DNA of 45,000 bases from Symbiodinium natans (taxonomy: Eukaryota > Sar > Dinophyceae > Suessiales > Symbiodiniaceae): positions 172,501 to 217,500 of the forward strand of contig CAJNDS010000014.1 in NCBI GenBank assembly GCA_905221605.1, given 5' to 3'. Shown here piece by piece: positions 38,653 through 45,000 of the stretch; positions within the stretch are counted from its first letter, which is position 1, and the number at the start of each line of letters is the position of its first letter. Under the pieces are notes generated by a model that was given only the letters and a program-made list of their open reading frames with translations, made no database searches and was not told the origin of the DNA. The translations under genes were made by a program, and so were the position numbers.

Positions 38653-39044
38653 ATATGTATATACATATTTTGATTAGAGCGTGCCGGTGGTCCCCTTCCC
38701 CGCCCCCCATCCTCCCCCCTGTGGCGTGGTTGGGGCGGCTTAGGGTCATAGGGTTTAGGGTTGAAGGCTTGGCGTTTCTAATAGTTTCTAAGCTGTCACA
38801 CGGTGCCTAGTTAGCGTTTACCGGTCCTCCTTTCCCTGTGGTGCGGTTTTGGGGGGTTGGGGTTACAGTTTTCGGTTTGGGGTTCAGGGTTTAAGGTTTA
38901 TGGGAGAGACGGACCGAGAGGGAGGGGGGGGCTTACCATGAAGGGAGGGGGGATGCCATGGGGACAGGGGGGGGGGGGGACCGGCGAACCGCGATCCGAA
39001 ATCAAAAAAGAAAAATACTCCGTGTCACATGTCAGTACCCCTCA

Positions 39045-39076
<32 letters not shown>

Positions 39077-40007
39077 AACACGAAACCATCACGCAAACCT
39101 CCCGAAACACAAAAACCCGAAAGCCCCAGCCTCCTGCAACACACGAATGCAAGATGTTAGAGCCATCCTGTAGTAGGGCATGAGACTCAACAAAGATCAT
39201 GATAGGTACTTGGGGAACGGATCAACAACCAGAGGCTACTTCAAGAACAATGGCCCCCGGAAACGTCAACCAGAAAACGGAACCGACACACGGGACCCTA
39301 ACTCAATCCCCCCCCCCCCCCCCCCCCAACCCAACCCATGTAAACCCCAAACCATCTACCCCGAGCTGGACGCCCTAGTAAACCCCAAACCATCTACCCC
39401 GAGCTCGGCCCCCCAAACCTTGAACCCGCTTGTAAGAATGGGCCGGCTGGGCATAGTACTGGATGCCATGGACTCGTTGCCGAAACGGCTGGAGGCCACG
39501 GTCAAAGTCTGGCCAGACAGTTCAAAAACACCAATGAGATTTCAAATCTCATTCTTCACTCTTGACTCAATATCATAACTGTGAACAACCGAATGCAGAG
39601 AACGCACTCACTCGTACGTAGTTCGCTGACTCACTTCCCCCTTTAATCACAGAAAAATTAAAAGGAAAGAGCCGCTTGCTAGCCCCAACCAAGGGGTTGC
39701 TTCTCCAAACCGCTCCTTACCCTAAACCTCAAACCCTTAAACTTCAAACCCTTGCACCCTAAACCCCTGCCTAAGCCTCCAAACCCCTCCTAGCCCTAAC
39801 CCTAAACCCCAAACCCTAGACCCCAAACCCCTAAACCCCAAACCCCAAGCCCCCCCCCCCCCCCCCCACCCCTAAACCCAAAAGCCCTCTTCTCAGACCG
39901 GCCACCCGCTGCGATGGCCGCGAGGTCAGCGAGGCCAGGGAGGCGCGCGAGCGCGCCGAGGCCGCGGCGTTGCTGGGCCTCCTCGAGGCGCTGGAAGGGT
40001 TTGGTAC
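38653..40007. other. Spacer with poly-C tracts, no confident gene
   Basis: Poly-C runs at about 39046-39074, 39308-39327 and 39849-39868. A 37-bp direct repeat ('gtaaaccccaaaccatctac') occurs at 39340 and 39378. Plus frames at 38857-39578 (108 and 132 codons) cross poly-C runs and have no recognisable motif. The part 39425-39578 ('GRLGIVLDAMDSLPKRLE') is the most protein-like. Degenerate CCCTAAA/CCCCAAA lies at about 39715-39850. Confidence 0.45.
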
Positions 40008-40145
40008 TTTTAGGGTTTAGGGTTTAGGGTTTAGGGTATAGGGTTTAGGGTTTAGGGTTTAGGGTTTAGGGTATAGGGTTTAGGGTTTAGGGTTTAGGGA
40101 TTTAGGGATTTAGGGTTTCGCGTTCAGGGTTCAGGGTTTAGGGGT
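40008..40145 (+). repeat. Telomere-like array (TTTAGGG)n
   Basis: About 17 units with two TATAGGG variants, ATTTAGGG slips and TTCAGGG at the right end. Confidence 0.92.
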
Positions 40146-41252
40146 CCAAGTTTGGAGGGGGAGAATTTAGGGGGTTTAGAGGTTTGCAGAGGATTATGGG
40201 TTCTCATAGGGAGCTGCTCAGTTCGATGAGGAGGCATGGAGGGGAGTCTTTCGAGAGGGTGTAGGTTTCGGCGCTCGGGCATAGGGTTTCCTAGCGGTCG
40301 GCTTCTGAAAGGGCAACTTCTCACGGCGTCCTTCGTTTAGGTTGACACAGACCTCTGCGACCCTAACCCTAAACTCTAAACCTTGAAGCTTCATGATTGA
40401 AAACTTCTCGTAAAGTTCTTCGCAAGTTGGTGCACGACAGCTCTTGGCAACGCTTCCGGGGCCTTCGGATGGTTAACATGAGACAGAAGGCAAGCTGGCT
40501 TAGGGCACTTGACATCCTTGGCACCGAAGAAAGAATGAAGTAGCTGCGGGAGTTGTTCTCACTTGTCCCCCCTTTTTTACGAGACAAACAAAAACAAGGC
40601 TCCCCACAAGGATCCTCGGCCAGTAGTAAAAGGCCTTATAAGCTGCCAGCGTTCCTATACTCAAGGAATTGCAGAGGGACCCTTACATGGAAGCTTAGGG
40701 GTTATCTAGTGGTGATTTAGGGGCCTACTTCGGAATTTAGGGACGAGATATAAGGCACATATAGGGGGTTATATAGGGGAATAAGATTAAGGGTCCCTTC
40801 TAGGGGTCCCTCCTTATACCCCTTAATTTGCCCTAAACCCTAAACCCTAAACCCTAAACCCGAAACAGTCCTTGTCCGCGTTGGCGACAAACTGCCTGGC
40901 CGCTCGCGGCAGGCTCTCGCCTGTTGCCGACAGAAGGTATCAGGATTGAGTCAGGGTAGAATTAAATAACCCTAAACCCTAAACCGTGGCTAAAGATAGA
41001 TGGGCAGCACTCCAACAAAATGTGCACGGCTCCACGTGGCCACATGCCCCTCCCGCATGGCATCCTCCCTCCCCCCGATGGGACCCTTCGCAAAAAAAAA
41101 TCAAAAGCTGACCATGAATCGCTATGAAACACAGGAGTGAGAGGGAAACCCGAAACCTAGACCCTCACGCCCTAAACCCGGAACCCTAAGAACCACATGG
41201 GGGAAAGGGGGAAGCCCGAAACCTCAACCGCCTTAACCCTAAACCCTGAACC
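40146..41252. other. Spacer with minor arrays
   Basis: Short CCCTAAA array at 40831-40863. Around 40620-40820 are words such as 'gggaccctta' and 'aggggttatatagggga', loosely similar to the other array-flanking repeats. The 72-codon minus frame at 40369-40587 has no motif. No gene called. Confidence 0.5.
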
Positions 41253-41393
41253 ATTACTACTATTTGTTTAAGAACCCCCCCCCCCCCCCAAAAAAAAAAA
41301 AAAAGAAAAAAAGATCAAATCTTATTCCGTATTATCAGGGCAATATAGAGATTACATCTTCTTTTTTTGGAGGAGTTCTTAACCAAATAATGG
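41253..41393 (+). mobile_element. MITE-like foldback element, copy 2
   Basis: Left end 'attactactatttgtttaag' and right end 'gttcttaaccaaataatg' are inverted relatives. The inside aligns with the minus strand of 10281-10396 (A-rich tract, 'caaatctta', 'agggcaatatagag', T-rich tract). A poly-C/poly-A run next to the left end has expanded in this copy. Confidence 0.72.
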
Positions 41394-41550
41394 GTAGATT
41401 AACCCACAGACCGCAGACAGACCACAGAATGGGGGGGGTGGAAGCCCTAAACCCAAAGCCCACCATGAACCACAGGGAGCAGGGGGGGGGGGGGGGTTGA
41501 CACCATGGGGGAGAGGAGGGAGGGGGGGTCCGTAACTGCTGGCGCTTTTA
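41394..41550. other. Short G-rich spacer
   Basis: Several G runs (near 41431, 41483, 41520); no gene. Confidence 0.6.
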
Positions 41551-41782
41551 CCCCTAAACCCCTAAACCCCTAAACCCCTAAACCCCTAAAACCCTAAAAC
41601 CCTAAAGCCCTAAAACCCTAAAGCCCTAAAACCCTAAAACCCTAAAAGCCTACACCCTGACGCTTTAAGCCCCTCAAGCCCCTGAACCCCTCAACCCCCC
41701 CAAACCCTAAACCCTAAACCCTAAACCCTGAACCCTGAACCCTAAACCCTAAACCCTAAACCCTAAACCCTTAAACCTTAAC
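41551..41782 (-). repeat. Octamer then heptamer telomere-like arrays
   Basis: 41551-41645 is mostly CCCCTAAA then CCCTAAAA octamers; 41700-41782 is CCCTAAA heptamers with CCCTGAA variants. Confidence 0.9.
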
Positions 41783-41864
41783 CCGCCATCGCGGAAGCCT
41801 TTGGCGACTCCGGCCGCAGCGGCCCACTCCGCGGTGCGCGCGCAAAAGCCATGTTTGCCCCAGC

Positions 41865-41945
41865 GGGTTTAGGGTTTAGGGTTTAGGGTTTAGGGTTTAG
41901 GGTTTAGGGTTTAGGGTTTAGGGTTTAGGGTTTAGGGTTTAGGGC
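41865..41945 (+). repeat. Telomere-like array (TTTAGGG)n
   Basis: About 11 perfect units, opposite in orientation to the array 80 bp to the left. Confidence 0.95.
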
Positions 41946-42132
41946 TTCTTGGTTTCCGGTTGTTTTTTGGGGCGTCGGGCTTGGGAGTCTCGGGGGTTGG
42001 TAGGGGTGCAGGGCTCAGAGGTTAGGGTTGTAGGGCTAACCCTAAACCCGAAACCCCTTTCGGGATTCCTGGGCGGTTAGAAACGGAGGGTTTAAGGTTT
42101 AACCCCAAAGTTGGGGAACATCTAACCCTCTG

Positions 42133-42362
42133 GGTTCAGGGTTTAGGGTTTAGGGTTTAGGGTTTAGGGTTTAGGGTTTGGAACCTCAACTGGGTTGAGC
42201 TCATAGAGGTTGCAGCCGGGACGTGAGGGCTTCGAGTTCTTGACGTTTAGGGGTTTGGGGTTTATGCATAGGGTTTAGGGTTTAGGGTTTAGGGTTTAGG
42301 GTTTAGGGTTTAGGGTTTTAGGTTTAGGGTTTAGGGTTTGGGGTTTGGGGTTTAGGGTTTCA
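42133..42362 (+). repeat. Two TTTAGGG arrays
   Basis: 42133-42180 (six units) and 42268-42362 (about 13 units with one slip and two TTTGGGG variants), same orientation. Confidence 0.92.
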
Positions 42363-42497
42363 GGGATGAGGTGAGGCGCTCCGAAACCCTAAGCCCTAAA
42401 GCCTAAACGTAGCGTTCTGAAAGCTTGATCCCCTGTGTGATCTCTGAGCCTGCAGCCAGCGGCTCCCTGAGATGAAAACCAAAAAGGGTCCCAGAAG

Positions 42498-42585
42498 GTT
42501 TAGGGTTTAGGGTTTAGGGTTTAGGGTTTAGGGTTTAGGGTTTAGGGTTTAGGGTTTAGGGTTTAGGCTTTAGGGTTTAGGATAA
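42498..42585 (+). repeat. Telomere-like array (TTTAGGG)n
   Basis: About 12 units with one GCTTTAGGG variant near the end. Confidence 0.94.
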
Positions 42586-43044
42586 CCCGGCTTCGTTTTC
42601 ATTTGGGGTTTGGGTTTGGGTTCTTCGGGGCCCCTGCGACATCCACCAGACTTTGTGAGACCCAATCAGCCATGGTCCCCTGGCATGTTGCACCACCTCA
42701 AGACCAAGTCACCAGTCGAGCTGAGGGATAGGGTGTAGCATTTCTAAGAAACCTCCAAAATCCCTAACCTTGAAGCCTGTCGGACTCAAAGGTTTTCCTG
42801 GACAAGATTAAGGACAGCATTGTCTGGGTCGCTGTTTAAGGAGGGGCAACAGTTGCCAAAGTTTGGAATCTGTACTATATACTACACACTCCTATTTTGT
42901 ACCTGAATTTGAGCTCCTTGACAGCCGTGGCCCTATGAGTCTTTTGGGTTTCACAACAGCCGCCCAGTTTGTGGGGTGCCGAGGGAAGTGGCTTCACGAA
43001 GGACCGGGAGGGGGCTCGGCTGGCTTCAGTGGCGGGTTTAGAAG
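42586..43044. other. Spacer without confident gene
   Basis: One 66-codon plus frame (42863-43063) runs into the next array and is not called. Confidence 0.55.
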
Positions 43045-43143
43045 GTTAGGGTTTAGGGTTTAGGGTTTAGGGTTTAGGGTTTAGGGTTTAGGGTTTAGGG
43101 TTTAGGGTTTAGGGTTTAGGGTTTAGGGTTTAGGGTTTAGGGC
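43045..43143 (+). repeat. Telomere-like array (TTTAGGG)n
   Basis: About 14 perfect units. Confidence 0.95.
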
Positions 43144-43496
43144 CTAAGGATCTGGCGTATCCTAGCGAGCCAGCTTCGGATCTGGCAGGGGCCAGGCCCA
43201 ATGGAGGGCAGGTTGCTTTTTTCCGGACCCTTCAAGAAAGCACAATCCCAACAGTGTAGGGTTGAGGGTTTAGGGTTTAGGGTCTAGGGTTTAGGGTTTG
43301 GGGTTTAGGGTTTTGGGTTTTGGGTGGATCCAAGGTTGCCATTGTGCGTCCTACAGTGGCGACAATAGCGCCCACCAAGTGCAACAATCGAAAGCCCGCG
43401 GGTGAAGGCGCATCTTTTGAACCAGCTGCTTGGATGCGGGATGCGGTTGCCTCGAAGCACTCCCTTGCGGACCCCACGCCTGTCCCTCCCCTGTAA
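43144..43496. other. Spacer with short TTTAGGG array
   Basis: Variant-rich TTTAGGG at 43260-43320 (TCTAGGG, TTTGGGG, TTTTGGG). No gene seen. Confidence 0.6.
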
Positions 43497-43527
43497 CCCT
43501 AAACCCTAAACCCTAAACCCTAAACCC
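43497..43527 (-). repeat. Short telomere-like array (CCCTAAA)n
   Basis: Four units, orientation opposite to the arrays on both sides. Confidence 0.9.
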
Positions 43528-44635
43528 GGGAACAGGGCCGCACTTGAAAGCTCAGGGGGCCGGACCATAAAGTCGGAGAATACTGGAACCTACACGTTCC
43601 TGCGAAATCGACTTCAGTTCGACGCACAGTTCCCCGGCTGGCATCTTCCTGCTCACGTGGGGGGGCGGAGGCACCATGGTTGCCTCCCACAGGAGGGGTT
43701 GGGGGGGGGTTGGGGGGGGTTTGAGGGTTTCGCGTTTCCGGTGCAGCCGCTGTTTGTGGAGCTTTGGAGCATCGGGGTTTAGGGTCGAGGTAGGACTAAG
43801 GGTGCAAGGGCTAGGTGCCTTAGGTTTGGTGAGGTTTAAGGGTTTAAGGTTCAAGTTTGAGGCTTAGATCGGGTTTCGAGCGTAGGGTGTTGATTTTATA
43901 AGCTTCAGGACTTATATGGGTCAGAGACTTGCCAAGGATGGCGATTAAGCGGCTTTGCATGTTGGTTCACAAACTTTCTAAGGCTTCTCTAGGGTTTAGG
44001 GGCGGGGGCCCAACCGTCGATCCTACACACGATTGCAACCCTAAACCCTAGACAGCGAACCCTTGATTCAGTTCTTCGGCTTCGTCACATACATAGAAAG
44101 GCCCGAAAATCATAGTCGATGCCAAGTTCCCTCCCTTGCTTGTAAGGCTTCGGCCTCACCTCAAGTAGAGTAACAGACATTTGGTGCGTACATGCACATG
44201 GGTATTCTACGCTGGACGTGGCTATAAACAAACGCCACCACCTAAGATCCAAACCCTCTGTGCTAAGCACAGCACAACAGCCGGTGTACCCACCTGGCAG
44301 CTCAACGGCTCAACGAGGATGAGGAGGTCGAGGAGCAGTGGTGGAGGAACTTCGCTGCAGCGTGCCTGTTCTGGGCTGCGGGGGCGGAGGACGAGGCACA
44401 GAAACTTAACTTGCTTTTACAAACCCTAATCCTAAACTCTCAATCGAAAAACTGAACCCGAAACCGATAACCCGAAATCTGCACCCTCCTCCTCAACCGA
44501 AAGCTACGGTACTTCTGAGCGCCAAGCGGAGCTGGATGGTGGCGTCGGATCAGTCCGCGAGACCGCGCACAGGCCTCGACAAAAGGCCATGCAGCTCAGA
44601 AGCTGCAAGATATACTGTGGTTTGCAAGCCCCAAA
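43528..44635. other. Spacer without confident gene
   Basis: Several 60-100 codon frames overlap on both strands (43552-43867, 44085-44429) with no shared coding sense. Between 43780 and 43900 are decayed TTTAGGG-like words. Confidence 0.5.
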
Positions 44636-44903
44636 TCGGGTTTAGGGTTTAGGGTTTAGGATTTAGGGTTTAGGGTTCAGGGTTTAGTGCAAAAAAACAT
44701 CGAAGCCTTTTAACCCCCAAATCTAAACCCACAGCGCAGCCACGGGGCTCGCATCGATGTACTTGCTCCATCGCCTTGCCGATGTCGTAGCGGAACCCGT
44801 CGTAGCCCTTCGAGGGTTTAGGGTTTAGGGTTTAGGGTTTAGGGTTTAGGGTTTGGGGTTTGGGGTTTGGGGTTTAGGGTTTAGGGTTTAGGGTTTAGGG
44901 TTG
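44636..44903 (+). repeat. Two TTTAGGG arrays
   Basis: 44636-44690 (variant-rich) and 44814-44903 (about 13 units including three consecutive TTTGGGG), separated by 120 bp of GC-rich unique sequence. Confidence 0.92.
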
Positions 44904-45000
44904 AAACAATCAGTGAACACGAACCCCCAAAACCCTAAACTCTAAGCCCCGAAAGCCCTCAGCTGCTGTAGGGTTTGGGGCTTCGGGGGCTGTAGGGTGT

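Overview
The window looks like nuclear DNA of a protist or alga with an Arabidopsis-type telomere repeat (TTTAGGG). A dinoflagellate, possibly Symbiodiniaceae-like, is my best inference. The reasons are the TTTAGGG repeat, the apparent use of GC as well as GT 5' splice sites, 3' splice sites mostly read as AG|G, and protein-like low-complexity repeats whose translations resemble what I remember from dinoflagellate gene models. The very short introns (about 36-115 bp) fit this less well, so chromerids or green algae remain possible. There are no bacterial-type operons, and I recognised no rRNA, tRNA or CRISPR array.

Layout. Positions 1-11.5 kb and 34.9-45 kb are a mosaic. Dozens of interstitial telomere-like arrays (30-170 bp) in both orientations are separated by 100-900 bp spacers with no convincing gene. 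The spacers carry small dispersed repeats, homopolymer G/C tracts, two (GTATATAT)n microsatellites and two copies of a MITE-like foldback element. Positions 11.6-15.7 kb are mostly plain sequence with a few weak plus-strand open frames.

Positions 15.7-27.5 kb form a gene island, nearly all on the minus strand. It holds a small lysine-rich two-exon gene (15.8-16.1 kb), a possible exon ending in KKEL, a 2.4-kb minisatellite of about 57-bp units with a 720/726-bp higher-order repeat, and a large zinc-binding multidomain gene (19.3-22.2 kb) broken by single-base frame changes. It continues with a run of compact genes with tiny introns (22.5-27.5 kb). These include a possible cysteine-protease-like protein, a protein with a Walker-B-like motif, and an 84-residue membrane-anchored candidate with a PP1-docking-like motif.

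Positions 28-34.6 kb are repeat-dominated: an Asp/His/Asn-coding trinucleotide tract, 9-bp GTGTAAGGG arrays around a telomere-like block, paired hairpins, a 1.85-kb region bounded by 60-bp inverted repeats with a large palindrome inside, and a 1.8-kb AT-rich palindromic satellite full of GAATTC.

All gene models were made by eye from reading frames and splice-site phase. Products are mostly unknown and every exon boundary needs transcript evidence.
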